Numbered from the stretch's first letter, positions 15,521-24,719 are shown. The stretch: DNA of 64,000 bases from UBA2241 sp963777895 (GCA_963777895.1 CAVZSF010000002.1:186001-250000), one strand, 5' to 3'. Numbers and translations are program-made. The notes: a model not told the origin generated them from the letters alone.

Positions 15521-16641
15521 GGCAGGGGTCCGGGCGCAGCGCAGGTCCCTTCGCGCGGGGGCTTCACGCCCTGAGCCCCTGGGTGCTGGTGGCGGCCGCC
15601 GTGCTGCTCGTCCTCGCCCTGGGCGGTCTGCAGGTCCTGATCGCCAGCGGCCGCTTCATCGCCCTGCCCGAAGGCAGCTACCTGCGCATCAACCACGACG
15701 ACTACGTCCACGTGACGTACACGGCGGCCGAACTGCGCCAGGACCCGCCTGAGGGCACCGTCGTGTACCTCTTCGGCGGCTCGGGGGCAATGGAGAGCTT
15801 CTCGACCGAGGCGAGCCTGGCGCAGCAGATCAGTGCCGCGGCCGGCGGCGAGGTCGACGTCGTGAGCCTCGCCGCCCACGGCCAGAGCTTGGCGCAGACG
15901 CTCGCCATCATCGACAACCTGCCTCAGGGCGACGGTCGCGATCTGATCGCAGTCGGTCTTGCGCCCATGCGACTGACGGCCGATCCGGCCTGGGACGCGC
16001 GCCTGCTCGAGGGTAGGCCGATGCCCCTCGTGAGCCCGCGCCTTGCGTCCGTCATGGCCGAGGAGGGGTACCAGGACCGCCCGCTCGTCGGCGTCCTGCC
16101 CGGCGTGTTCGACTACCTTTCGGCCTATGTGAAGGCGCGGGGCAGCGGCGGGCAGCTGTGGCTGCAGCCGATCGACTACTACCCGCACTACTACGGCGCC
16201 GGGCCCGTCCACACGATAGAGCAGAAGATGCGGGAGGCGGCCCACCACATCGCCGAGGACGAGGTCGCGTACGAGAAGTACGGCGCCTACAACCTCAGGA
16301 TGCTCGCCGAGGTCACGGCGCTCGCGCGCGAACGCGGGTATGCCGTGACCTGGTTCGAGCAGCCGCTCAACATGGCGGCGGCGGATGCATCCGGCAAGCC
16401 GACCTGGGGAGGCGTCGTGCCGGACGCACGGCGCGCCACCGCCGCCCTGGCCGCCGAACTGGACGTCCCGTACCTACGGCTGCAGGCACAGACCGGTATC
16501 GACAACCAGGACTTCGGCGACATCTTCCACCTCGTGGCAAGCGGCCGCGAGAAGTGGCAGCCCGTGATGGCCGAGGCTTTCGGCGGCGTCCTGCGAGGGG
16601 CCGGCGCGGCGGAGCCGGCGCCGGCCACCCCGTCACCATGA
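15499..16641 (+). CDS. Second SGNH-like extracytoplasmic protein of the Dlt-like cluster
   Basis: The 380-residue protein has one N-terminal transmembrane segment (about 24-48) and a domain organised like its neighbour at 13132. The nucleophile motif is LFGGSGAMES, and the closing segment DIFHLVASGREKW supplies Asp and His. Both proteins share the block AELRQDPPEG/IKRDPPDVPAVYLxGGS, so they look like a tandem paralogous pair that has diverged strongly. The GTG start overlaps the MBOAT end by 22 nt, so coupling is likely. It may split donor and acceptor roles with the first copy; that is inference. Confidence 0.72.
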   Translation: MARRARLRQGSGRSAGPFARGLHALSPWVLVAAAVLLVLALGGLQVLIASGRFIALPEGSYLRINHDDYVHVTYTAAELRQDPPEGTVVYLFGGSGAMESFSTEASLAQQISAAAGGEVDVVSLAAHGQSLAQTLAIIDNLPQGDGRDLIAVGLAPMRLTADPAWDARLLEGRPMPLVSPRLASVMAEEGYQDRPLVGVLPGVFDYLSAYVKARGSGGQLWLQPIDYYPHYYGAGPVHTIEQKMREAAHHIAEDEVAYEKYGAYNLRMLAEVTALARERGYAVTWFEQPLNMAAADASGKPTWGGVVPDARRATAALAAELDVPYLRLQAQTGIDNQDFGDIFHLVASGREKWQPVMAEAFGGVLRGAGAAEPAPATPSP

Positions 16642-16662
16642 CGCCGCGGGCGGTTCGGCGGG

Positions 16663-16668
16663 TACACT
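16663..16668 (+). promoter_or_regulatory. -10 box upstream of the Tat-exported esterase
   Basis: TACACT preceded by GGG lies 25 nt before ATG 16694, in the 52-nt gap after the second SGNH gene. It suggests an internal promoter, so the esterase may not depend only on the cluster's first promoter. Confidence 0.4.
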
Positions 16669-16693
16669 CTCGGCGGCGACGCTCGGGGGCGCT

Positions 16694-17677
16694 ATGACGG
16701 GGAAGGGCGACCAGACGGACGAGGTCCTAGAGCGACACCCTCTAGACGGGGCAGGGGCTGCAGGTCTCACGCGGCGGCAGTTCCTGATCGGCGGTGGCGC
16801 GGCGCTGGGCGCGCTCGCCGTCGGCGGCGTCATCGCCCAGCGCACGTTGCCGCTGCGCGGCTACTACTACCATCTGACCGGCCAGTGCGGGGAGGACGGG
16901 CCGGTCCCCGCGGACCGCGCCCAGCCGACCTACGGCGTGTTCCAGTCGGCCGTGCTCGGCGCCGGCGTCGAGTACGGCGCGTGGGCGACCCAGGTCAGGC
17001 AGCCGTCCGGCTTTCGCTTCCCGGTCATCTACTGCCTTCCCGGGCGCGGGCAGACGGCCCGCTGGGTCCTCGATAGTCCGATCTACCTGGCCGACTTCGC
17101 CGCGCAGAAGGACCAGAACGGCGGCGTCCCCGTCGTGGCGCTCGTCGGCATCGACGGAAGCGACACCTACTGGCACTCGCGGGCGAGCGGCGAGGACCGC
17201 ATGACCATGCTGCTCGACGAGTTCATCCCGTGGTACGAGGAACGCAACCGCGTGGGCGGCTCCCGCGGGAGGCGGGCCGTGATGGGCTGGTCGATGGGCG
17301 GCTATGGCGCGATCCTCGCCGCGGAACAACGGCCGGACCTGTTCGCCGCGGCCTGCGGTGCGAGTCCCGCCCTGTGGCGAACCTACGGCGACGTGCCGGG
17401 CGGGGCCTTTGACGACGCGGCCGACTTCGCGGAGAACGACGTGTTCGCCGGCATCGACGCGCTCGAAGACGTCCGCCTGCGGATCGACTGCGGCAGGGCG
17501 GACGTCTTCTGCGCCGCCGCGCAGGACTTCGCCGCCCGGTACGAGGACGCCACGGGGCGCCGCGCCGCCGGCGTCTTCCCGAAGGGGTGTCACGAGGCCG
17601 GCTTCTGGCGGCGGGTGGCGGTCGACGAGATCGAGTTCCTGGTGGCGGCGATGGCCAGGGCCTCGCGCCGCCCCTGA
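16694..17677 (+). CDS. Tat-exported alpha/beta-hydrolase esterase (esterase D / antigen-85-like)
   Basis: The 327-residue protein has a twin-arginine signal (R27-R28 in LTRRQFLIGGG followed by an Ala/Gly-rich helix), so it is exported folded. The domain is the esterase D/mycolyltransferase-like alpha/beta hydrolase. The nucleophile S200 lies in GWSMGG, a YCLPGRGQ oxyanion-type segment is near residue 115, and the terminal His is in PKGCHEAGFW. As the last gene of the Dlt-like cluster it could remove or transfer the acyl group added by the upstream proteins. That link is from context only. Confidence 0.75.
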   Translation: MTGKGDQTDEVLERHPLDGAGAAGLTRRQFLIGGGAALGALAVGGVIAQRTLPLRGYYYHLTGQCGEDGPVPADRAQPTYGVFQSAVLGAGVEYGAWATQVRQPSGFRFPVIYCLPGRGQTARWVLDSPIYLADFAAQKDQNGGVPVVALVGIDGSDTYWHSRASGEDRMTMLLDEFIPWYEERNRVGGSRGRRAVMGWSMGGYGAILAAEQRPDLFAAACGASPALWRTYGDVPGGAFDDAADFAENDVFAGIDALEDVRLRIDCGRADVFCAAAQDFAARYEDATGRRAAGVFPKGCHEAGFWRRVAVDEIEFLVAAMARASRRP

Positions 17678-17947
17678 ACGCCCGCGGCGCGCCCGAGTCA
17701 GCCGCGCCGTCCCTGAGCCAATCGCGCCGTCCCTGAGCCCGCCGGCACATCGCGTGCTCCTGTTCGCCGGCCTGGGGAAGCACCGGCGGGGTGCCTGAGA
17801 CGACGGTGGACATAGTCAGCTCCCCTGTGCCGTCGGATACACTGCCGCGAGCGGAGCTCCTCCGGTTCCGGACGAGCGCAAGCAGACGGCACGGGCGGAG
17901 AATCAGGGAGGACAAGACATGAGGAGCGGAGTCAGGGAGCAAGGGGC
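17678..17947 (+). other. 270-nt intergenic region with a short direct repeat and a -10 box
   Basis: A 17-nt unit beginning CGCGCCGTCCCTGAG occurs at 17703-17719 and 17723-17739 (period 20), with a degenerate relative near 17664. TACACT at 17838-17843 is a likely -10 box for the haem-binding gene that starts at 17948. I see no coding potential. Confidence 0.4.
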
Positions 17948-18397
17948 ATGAGGCGGGGCGTCAGGATCGTCCTGTGGGTGGTCGTCGGGCTGGTGGTCGT
18001 GTTTGTGGCGATCCAGTTCGTACCTTACGGGAAGAACAAGACGAACCCGCCGGTGACCGCGGAGCCGGCGTGGGACTCGCCGCAGACGCGGACGCTGGCG
18101 AAGCAGGCCTGCTTCGACTGCCACAGCAACGAGACGGTCTGGCCGTGGTACGCGAAGATCGCGCCCGCCTCGTGGCTTGTCTTCCGCGACGTCGATGACG
18201 GTCGCAGCAGCCTCAACTTCTCGGAGTGGCCCTCGCTGCCGGCCGGCGCCGGGCAGAAGATCGCCGGCGAGAGCGCCGAGCAGATCAGCGGCGGCGAGAT
18301 GCCCCCGATCCAGTACCGCCTGGCGCACGGCGAGGCGCGGCTTTCAGACGCCGAGAAGCAGCAGCTGATCGACGGGCTGAAGGCATCGTTGCAGTAG
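17948..18397 (+). CDS. Membrane-anchored haem-binding-domain protein
   Basis: The 149-residue protein has an N-terminal signal anchor (VRIVLWVVVGLVVVFVAIQFV) and one c-type haem motif, ACFDCHSNET (C55, C58, H59), followed by VWPWYAKIAP. This matches the family annotated as 'haem-binding domain'. The distal ligand may be Met in SGGEMPPIQY (about residue 118). A monohaem extracytoplasmic protein implies a cytochrome c maturation system elsewhere in the genome. Its role in electron transfer or sensing is unknown. ATG 17948 has AAGGGGC upstream, and a hairpin terminator follows. Confidence 0.8.
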   Translation: MRRGVRIVLWVVVGLVVVFVAIQFVPYGKNKTNPPVTAEPAWDSPQTRTLAKQACFDCHSNETVWPWYAKIAPASWLVFRDVDDGRSSLNFSEWPSLPAGAGQKIAGESAEQISGGEMPPIQYRLAHGEARLSDAEKQQLIDGLKASLQ

Positions 18398-18407
18398 CTG
18401 CATAAGG

Positions 18408-18445
18408 GACGGGGGCGGGCTGCCTGTGACAGCCCCGCCCCCGTC
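18408..18445. terminator. Hairpin terminator between convergent genes
   Basis: GACGGGGGCGGGCTG (18408-18422) pairs with CAGCCCCGCCCCCGTC (18430-18445) with one bulge and a 7-nt loop. It lies between the haem-binding gene and the convergent M42 peptidase gene and can serve both. Confidence 0.7.
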
Positions 18446-18469
18446 GCTCACCCGACCGCTTGTGCTCAG

Positions 18470-19552
18470 CTACGCGCGGGGCACGAACCTCTCGGGCGAC
18501 CAGTCCGCGGCGAGACGCCGGGCCAGCGCCGCCGCCAGCACCGCGCCCGCTTCGGCGTCGTCCGGTTGGATGATCTCCATGGACGAGTGCATGTAGCGCA
18601 GCGGCACGCTGTACGAGAGCGTCGCCGTCGTGCCGGCCGACATGAGCTCCTCGGCATCGGTCGAGGTCCTGCCTGGTATCGCCTTGATCTGCACCGGGAT
18701 GCCTTCGTCGGCGGCGACCTGGCAGGCGTAGTCGACGAGGGCAAGGTTGCTGCCGGCGCCGCGGTGGATGACCGGTCCTCCGCCGAGCTTCACCTCGCCG
18801 GCGAGCTTCTTCGGGTCGACGCCCGGGTCGTCGCTCGCGAAGTCCACGTCGACGACGATCATGACGTCGGGGCTGAGCCGGCGAGCCATCGCCTTGGCGC
18901 CCATGAACGTGGTCTCCTCGTGGACCGTGGCGAGCGCCGTGAGCTTGGCGGCGGCGGGCTGCCGCGCGTAGAGCTCGAGGCCGCGGAAGGCCACGTAGAC
19001 GCCGGCGCGATTGTCGAAGCCCGGCGAAGCGAAGCGCCCGTTGGCCAGCGCCACGAACTGCGCCTCGAAGGTGATGGCGTCGCCGACGGCCACAAGCGCA
19101 AGCGCCTCCTCTTTGGAGGCCGCCCCGATGTCGAGCCACTGCTCGGTGATCTCGGCGGCCTTGCCGCGCTCCTCTTTGGGGATGATGTGCGTCGGGCGGC
19201 GCCCGACGACGCCGTGAACGGGGCCCTTGGCCGTGTTCACGACCAGGTGGCGCCCAGGGAGGAGCTGCGGGTCCACGCCGCCGATCTTGTCGAAGTACAC
19301 GAAGCCCTTGTCGTCCACGTACGTCACGATCAAGCCGATCTGGTCGTTGTGTCCGGTCACGACGATGTGGGGCGTGCCCTCGGCGGGCGTGTCGGCCCAG
19401 AGGTTGCCCAGCGGATCTGACTGGGGTTCGGCCGTGCCCTGCAGGCGCCGGCGCAGCACCTCCTGGGCCGGCGCCTCGAAACCGGTCGGCGCGGGAGCTG
19501 CGCACAGCTCGCGCAGGAAGTCGAGATCGGTGGTGAGATCGTTGGTCGGCAT
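18470..19552 (-). CDS. M42-family metallo-aminopeptidase
   Basis: Cytoplasmic dinuclear-metal aminopeptidase/deblocking peptidase of 360 residues. Family landmarks are TGHNDQIGLIV (metal His-x-Asp), GFDNRAGVYVA (bridging Asp), HEETTFMGAK (catalytic and ligand Glu pair), VVDVDFASD (ligand Asp) and a C-terminal YMHSSMEII (ligand His). All expected ligands are present. ATG 19552 has AAGGAGG at ideal spacing, so I prefer it over longer upstream starts. It lies downstream of the MoxR-VWA pair on the same strand, 146 nt after the VWA gene. Confidence 0.9.
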   Translation of the reverse strand: MPTNDLTTDLDFLRELCAAPAPTGFEAPAQEVLRRRLQGTAEPQSDPLGNLWADTPAEGTPHIVVTGHNDQIGLIVTYVDDKGFVYFDKIGGVDPQLLPGRHLVVNTAKGPVHGVVGRRPTHIIPKEERGKAAEITEQWLDIGAASKEEALALVAVGDAITFEAQFVALANGRFASPGFDNRAGVYVAFRGLELYARQPAAAKLTALATVHEETTFMGAKAMARRLSPDVMIVVDVDFASDDPGVDPKKLAGEVKLGGGPVIHRGAGSNLALVDYACQVAADEGIPVQIKAIPGRTSTDAEELMSAGTTATLSYSVPLRYMHSSMEIIQPDDAEAGAVLAAALARRLAADWSPERFVPRA

Positions 19553-19698
19553 CAGGTCCTCCTTGCCCGTCCCCTGCATCCTACAAGCCTCGTCGCGTAC
19601 GTCGCTAACGCGGCCGTACGGAAGAGGCGGGGGGAGGAGGCCGGCCTGACACGATCGAAGGCACGGCCGGCGGCGGGTCGAGGCGCGGGTCGGGCTCT

Positions 19699-20907
19699 CT
19701 ACCGCGCCACCATGAGCTTCTTGATCCCGGCCGTGAGGCCGTCCACGGTGAGCTCGAACATGGGGAAGACCTCGCGCACGAGACGGATGGTCATGGTGCC
19801 ATAGGTGTGGTCCCACTCGTCGGCCGGGATGGTGTTCAGCCAGATCGAGTGGTCGAAGTGGCGCCGCAGGCGCCGGAGCCACTCGATCCCCGGCTCCTCG
19901 TTCGTCTCGCCCCACCAGATGATGCCGTAGCGCGCCAGCAGCTCGCTGTTCGCCATGGCGCCATCGCCCACCATGATGAGCTTGTAGTCGGCGGGCAGCT
20001 CGTGCAGGACATGGTTGGTGGCTACCGCGGTGCGTCTCGAGAGGCGTGCGTCCGTGTAAAGCCAGTCGTAGACGCAGTTGTGGAAGTAGTAGAAGCGCAG
20101 GTCCTTGAAGTGCGACGAGCGGTTGGCCGCTGTGAAGAGGTTGCTGCAGAGGCGGGCGTAGGGGTCCATGGAGCCGCCCACGTCCATGAGGAGGAGGACC
20201 TTGACCGCGTTCTTGCGGCTCTTGCGCCAGACGAGGCTCAGCCGGCCGGCGTTGTCGGCGGTCTCGTCGATGGTCTCGTCGAGGTCGAGCTCGTCGGGGA
20301 CGCCTTCGTTACGCGAAGAGAGCTGACGAAGGCGTCGCAGGGCAAGCTCGAACTGTCGTGTACCCACTTCGACATCGGTGCGGTAGCCGCGGTAGCGGCG
20401 CTCGGCGGCGACCTTCACAGCCGTCCGGCTGCGACCCTCGCCGCCGACGCGGATGCCGCCGGGGTGCACGCCGTCGCGGCCGAAGGGCGAGGTGCCGCCC
20501 GTGCCGACCCAGCGATTGCCGCCGTGGTGGGCCTCGGTCTGCTCGGCGAGGCGCTCCTCGAAGAGGCGCCGCAGCGCCTCGAGGTCGACGTCGCCGAGCG
20601 CCTCTACCAGCCGCCGGCGCTCCTCGTCGCTGAGGCCGGGGAAGGCCAGCGGATCGGCGAGCCAGTCCCACACCTCGTCGGCGATCTCGGCCGGCGTCTC
20701 GATGCCCTCGAAGGCGGCGAGGAAGGCCTGGTCGTACTGGTCGTAGTAGGTCTCGGACTTCACCAGCACGGCGCGCGCGAGGCTGTAGAAGCGGTCGAGG
20801 TCGTTGAAGGCGAGACCGGCAGCCAGGGCACGCATCAGCGCGAGCCACTCGGTGACGGTGACCGGGACGCCGTAGGCGCGGAGCAGGAAGAAGAAGCGGG
20901 TGAACAT
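19699..20907 (-). CDS. VWA domain protein (CoxE-like), partner of MoxR ATPase
   Basis: The 402-residue protein has a helical N-terminal half (about 1-215) and a C-terminal von Willebrand A domain. The MIDAS motif reads LLLMDVGGSMDPY, that is D-x-G-x-S, close to canonical DxSxS. The region around HFKDLRFYYFHNCVYDWLYTDA matches VWA proteins partnered with MoxR ATPases. Such pairs act as chaperone or metal-insertion machines on a substrate complex. The cognate ATPase gene ends 77 nt upstream on the same strand. The target is unknown. Confidence 0.85.
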   Translation of the reverse strand: MFTRFFFLLRAYGVPVTVTEWLALMRALAAGLAFNDLDRFYSLARAVLVKSETYYDQYDQAFLAAFEGIETPAEIADEVWDWLADPLAFPGLSDEERRRLVEALGDVDLEALRRLFEERLAEQTEAHHGGNRWVGTGGTSPFGRDGVHPGGIRVGGEGRSRTAVKVAAERRYRGYRTDVEVGTRQFELALRRLRQLSSRNEGVPDELDLDETIDETADNAGRLSLVWRKSRKNAVKVLLLMDVGGSMDPYARLCSNLFTAANRSSHFKDLRFYYFHNCVYDWLYTDARLSRRTAVATNHVLHELPADYKLIMVGDGAMANSELLARYGIIWWGETNEEPGIEWLRRLRRHFDHSIWLNTIPADEWDHTYGTMTIRLVREVFPMFELTVDGLTAGIKKLMVAR

Positions 20908-20984
20908 CAGTCGCAGCGGATGAGCATCGCCGTGGATCGCCTGTGAGAGACCGTTCGGGCCTTGAGGTGCCGGAGCGCGGCCGC

Positions 20985-21872
20985 CTAGCGGCGGTTGCGC
21001 TCCAGCGCCTTCACCGTCAGGTCGACGTCGTGGTCCTTCTTGAGCAGCACGCCCATGAAGGGAAGGCGGCGGCCGACCTCCTCCGGAGGCACGCCGCCGC
21101 CCGCCAGCGCCTGCACCCAGTCGATGAGCTCGCTGGTCGAGGGCTTCTTCTGCAGGCCCGGCACCTGGCGTAGCCAGTAGAACGCCTCGATGGCGAGGTC
21201 GAGAAGCGTGCGGTCGAGGTCGGGCACGTGCACGCGGACGATGCGCTCCATCATGGCCGCGTCCGGGAACTCGATGAAGTGGAAGACGCAGCGCCGCAGG
21301 AACGCGTCCGGCAACTCCTTTTCGGCGTTCGAGGTGATGAGCACGATGGGACGGTGCACTGCGCTGATCGTCTCGTGCGTCTCGGGGATGTAGAACTCCA
21401 TGCGGTCGAGCTCCCAGAGCAGGTCGTTGGGGAACTCGAGGTCGGCCTTGTCGATCTCGTCGATGAGGAGGACGACGCGCTCCGGGCTGGCAAACGCCTC
21501 GCCGAGCCTGCCGAGCTTGATGTAGCGCTTGATGTCGGCCACGTCGTGCTCCCCGAACTGGCCGTCGTAGAGGCGCTGCACGGTGTCGTAGACGTAGAGG
21601 CCGTCCTGCGCCTTGGTGGTCGACTTGATGCTCCAGGTGACGAGCGGCATCTGCAGGCCCTGGGCGATGCTGTGGGCGAGCATCGTCTTGCCGGTGCCCG
21701 GCTCGCCCTTTATGAGCAGCGGCCGGCTGAGCTGCACCGCGACGTTCACCGTCTGCATCAGCTCGGGGGCGGCGATGTAGTCGCCGGTGCCGCGATAGCT
21801 GGAGGCGGGCGTCTGGCCGTCAGCGGAGGTTTGGCCTGCGGAGGCGGACGACTTGCTGCTGGGCTGCTCCAT
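20985..21872 (-). CDS. MoxR-family AAA+ ATPase (first copy)
   Basis: The 295-residue AAA+ protein has Walker A GEPGTGKT (residues 56-63), Walker B VVLLIDEIDKAD, sensor 1 in PIVLITSNAEKELPDAFLRRC, and a C-terminal lid. MoxR ATPases remodel or activate partner complexes together with VWA proteins. Here the VWA gene follows directly. A Ser/Ala/Gln-rich disordered N-terminus (about 30 residues) precedes the core. ATG 21872 begins the operon MoxR-VWA-M42, downstream of a hairpin terminator that insulates it from the C69 remnant. Confidence 0.92.
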   Translation of the reverse strand: MEQPSSKSSASAGQTSADGQTPASSYRGTGDYIAAPELMQTVNVAVQLSRPLLIKGEPGTGKTMLAHSIAQGLQMPLVTWSIKSTTKAQDGLYVYDTVQRLYDGQFGEHDVADIKRYIKLGRLGEAFASPERVVLLIDEIDKADLEFPNDLLWELDRMEFYIPETHETISAVHRPIVLITSNAEKELPDAFLRRCVFHFIEFPDAAMMERIVRVHVPDLDRTLLDLAIEAFYWLRQVPGLQKKPSTSELIDWVQALAGGGVPPEEVGRRLPFMGVLLKKDHDVDLTVKALERNRR

Positions 21873-21969
21873 GGCGCGCGTCTTTCGTCGCGGTGGTCTC
21901 GAAGGAGAGGGCGGCGGGCGGCCGCCCGCGGGAGTCTACCAGAGCGGGCCGGCAGCCCGAGTCGTGAGA

Positions 21970-22011
21970 GGGCCCGAAAGAGGGCCGGCTGCCCGCCCCT
22001 CTTTCGGGCCC
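21970..22011. terminator. Hairpin terminator after the C69 dipeptidase remnant
   Basis: GGGCCCGAAAGAGG (21970-21983) pairs exactly with CCTCTTTCGGGCCC (21998-22011), loop 14 nt. On the minus strand it lies 12 nt after the stop of the C69 remnant. It is a good intrinsic-type hairpin without a clear U tract. Confidence 0.7.
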
Positions 22012-22022
22012 GTAGCAGGATG

Positions 22023-23497
22023 CTACCGTCTCACGGCATCTGCGACGGCAGTCCTCGCGCCAGCCCGTAGGCCGCCGTCGCGCGCTCGGCTCGAGAACGC
22101 CGTCAGCATCGCGACGGCTCGCGCCCGGTCCGTCTTCCAGAGGCGGGCGGCGTCCGCTCGACTGCGAGCCTGCATCGCCGACGTGTCGGCCGTGAAGCCG
22201 TCGTAGGTCGCGGACCAGGCCGATGTAGCGCGCGTAGCGCAGTTGACCGTCCACCAGTGCCCTTCTTGTCGAGACTCGGGCGACCTTGCGGAAGGCCACG
22301 TAGGCGAAGTGGTCGGTCCACTTCGGCGGGACAGACGTGACGCAGCAGTAGAACGGCACGTACGCGCTCGAGCACGGCCGTGACGGCGCCAGCCACAGGA
22401 TCCCGCCGATACCCGCCGGGCAGACCGTCACGGGACTGGAACACGGCGCCGTAGTCGGTGTACGAGCAGCAGATGGGCCTGTCGGTCTGCTGATGCGGGC
22501 TCATGAGCGTGTAGGCCTGCGGTCTGGTCGAGCTGCGTGCCCTCGTAGTGTTCCCGGGTGAACGCCATGACGTCGTCGCGCGACAGCGGATGGTCGGGAC
22601 GGGCGAACACCGGCCGGTCCGCGTACGGCATCGTCGGGTCGCTCGCCAGTGACGGCGACCAGCGGTCGGGTGACGCCCCAGAGCCGGTTGGTGTTGTAGT
22701 AGGAGGCAGGTCGGCACGGTCGCCGTAGGCCCAGGCCACGTCGAACGGCCCGTCCGCCGGGTCGTAGAGTCCGAGCTTCTCGGCGAACGACACCAGGTCG
22801 GCCGAGCCGCGGAAGTCGCGACGGGTCGCTCAGAGGTCGATCTGGCGGATGCGCAGCATGTTCGGCTGCGCGTAGAAGGCGTTGTCGGGGACACGCGCCG
22901 CCACCCAGTGGTGGCCGCCCAGCAGCTCGACGACCCATGCCTCCCTGGCGTCGGTGATGCCGAAGCTGCCCGCCGCCCAGCGCTGAAACCGGTGGTCTCG
23001 GCCGCCCTCTCGAGGTAGTCGATCGCGGCACGCGCGCGGTCGAGCACCGCTCCAGGATCGTGTCCCACATGTACTGCGCCGACGCCCTTGTTGACCCAGG
23101 GGTCCGCAGCGAGGACCGGGGTGCGCGAGGCTGGTGGCGACGCCGTAGCAGACGGCGACCTGGCGGTCGTTGATGCCGCCCTCACGGAACTTGCCGAGCG
23201 TCATGATGCGGACGTACCGTGCGTCGACGGGGTCGCCGGCACCACGCTTCAGGTAGCAGTAGTTGTTGGCGGCCCAGTCGTTGTTGTAGCCCATCAGCAC
23301 GGAGCCGTCGGCGGTCGCGTCCCGCCGGCCAGCACGAACATGCACTGCCTCAACGGATCGGGCGCCGTGATCCGGTCTCTCCCTCCGCTGGCGGACGCAG
23401 CGGCAGGCGGAGCGCTGCGGCGCCAAGCGACGGCGCCTCCGGTGAGCGCACCGGCCAGGATGACGGCAAGGATGACGAACGACACGAACCGCTTCAT
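22023..23497 (-). pseudogene. C69-family dipeptidase, broken by many frameshifts
   Basis: Pieces in all three minus-strand frames spell one C69 (PepD-like) dipeptidase. A signal peptide from ATG 23497 (KRFVSFVILAVILAG) is followed by the mature N-terminal nucleophile cysteine in QCMFVLAGG. Next come TADGSVLMGYNNDW, REAWVVELLGGHHWVAARVPDNAF, AEKLGLYDPADGPFDVAWAYGDRA, HYEGTQLDQTAG, ICCSYTDYGAVFQSR, and PKWTDHFAYVAFRKVARVS. Frame changes occur near 23325, 23128, 22985, 22830, 22715, 22660, 22520 and 22430-22410, plus an in-frame TGA near 22830. Expected residues around each break are nearly all present, so losses are one or two bases each. Either decay or a badly sequenced segment is possible. 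Confidence 0.75.
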
Positions 23498-23623
23498 GGT
23501 TCCTCCCCCCTCGGACCCCCCGTTCAGCCATCGTAGAGACAGCGGAGGCAGACGGCAACGTTGGCGCCAGATCATCGACCGTACCGTGAGGCCTTGGCCT
23601 GACTCGGCGGGACGGCGGGTACA

Positions 23624-24719
23624 GTGGCTCGCGTGACGAACCCACACGACTACTACGGACGGCTCGCAGACTTGACGCTCGAGGTCGAGGGATACTCGAT
23701 CGAGCGGCGTGAGCTCGACGTGTCCAGCGGGTTCAAGCGCGTGACGACGACCGTGGTGCTTCGCGGCGGCGGGGAAGAGGGCCGCGGCGAGGACGTCACG
23801 TACCAGCCCGAGGACCACGACAGCTACCCGCTGGCGCTCGCGCTCGCCGGCACGTGGACGATCGACAGCTTCTCGGAGCGCGTCGGGAGTCTCGACCTGT
23901 TCCCGGCCGGCGGGCCGGCTATGGCGTTCCAGCGGCCCTACCGACGCTGGGCGTTCGAGAGCGCCGCGCTCGACCTGGCCCTCCGCCAGGCGGGCCGGTC
24001 GCTGGGCGCGGCGCTTGGCCTCCCCTACCGGCCGGTGCGCTTCGTGGTCTCGACCCGCCTCGACATCACGCCGTGGCTCGCCGTCGCGCCGGAGCTCGAG
24101 TTCAAGCTCGACCCGACGGCCGAGTGGGACGCGCAGACGATGGCCCGCATCGCCGGCGACAGGGAGGGTGCGGGCCCTCGACTTCAAGGCCTTCTACGAA
24201 GGCACCCCCGTCGACAGCGTGCCCGACCCGACGCTCTACCGGGCCGTGGCGGACGCCTTCCCCGACGCGATCCTCGAGGACCCGGCGCTCGAGGGGCCGG
24301 CTCGCGAGGCGCTGCGCGGACGGGAGGCGCGCTTCAGCTTCGACGCCCCGATCCACTCGTGGTCCGACGTCGAGGACGTGGCGCGCCGCGCCGAAATCGG
24401 TCCACGGGGCGGTCGTTGGGGCGGGGCGGGCCTCCCGCACCACCTCAACATCAAGCCGTCTCGCTTCGGCTCGCTGGGCGCGCTGCTCGGCTGCATCGCG
24501 CGCGCCCAGGCGGCCGGCATCGCGCTCTACGGCGGCGGGCAGTTCGAGCTCGGGGTCGGCCGGCACCACATCGAGGTGCTCGCCAGCCTGCTGTACGCGG
24601 ACGGCCCGAACGACGTGGCGCCGGCCGACTATCACGGGGACGCGCGTCCGGGCGTGCCCGGCAGCCCGCTGGTTCCGCTCGAGCAGCCTCCCGGCTTCGG
24701 CTTCGCCTTTCGGCGATAG
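23624..24719 (+). pseudogene. Enolase-superfamily-like protein with one frameshift
   Basis: Two overlapping frames form one protein of about 365 residues. The first (GTG 23624) runs through RLDITPWLAVAPELEFKLDPTAEW. The second continues RALDFKAFYEGTPVD, then HSWSDVEDVA, HLNIKPSRFGSLGALLGCI, and LYGGGQFELGVGRHHIEVLASLLYADGPNDVAP. Lysines in DFK and NIK and the barrel-like periodicity resemble enolase/muconate-lactonising-type enzymes. The break is at about 24165-24170 (GGGAGGGTG), where removing one G restores R-E-V-R-A-L-D-F-K. It is probably intact in reality. Substrate unknown. GTG 23633 is an alternative start. Confidence 0.65.

Noticed and set aside
17703..17739. Short direct repeats considered as the start of a CRISPR array.
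   Set aside because: Only two good copies, 3-nt spacing between units and no spacers of regular length.
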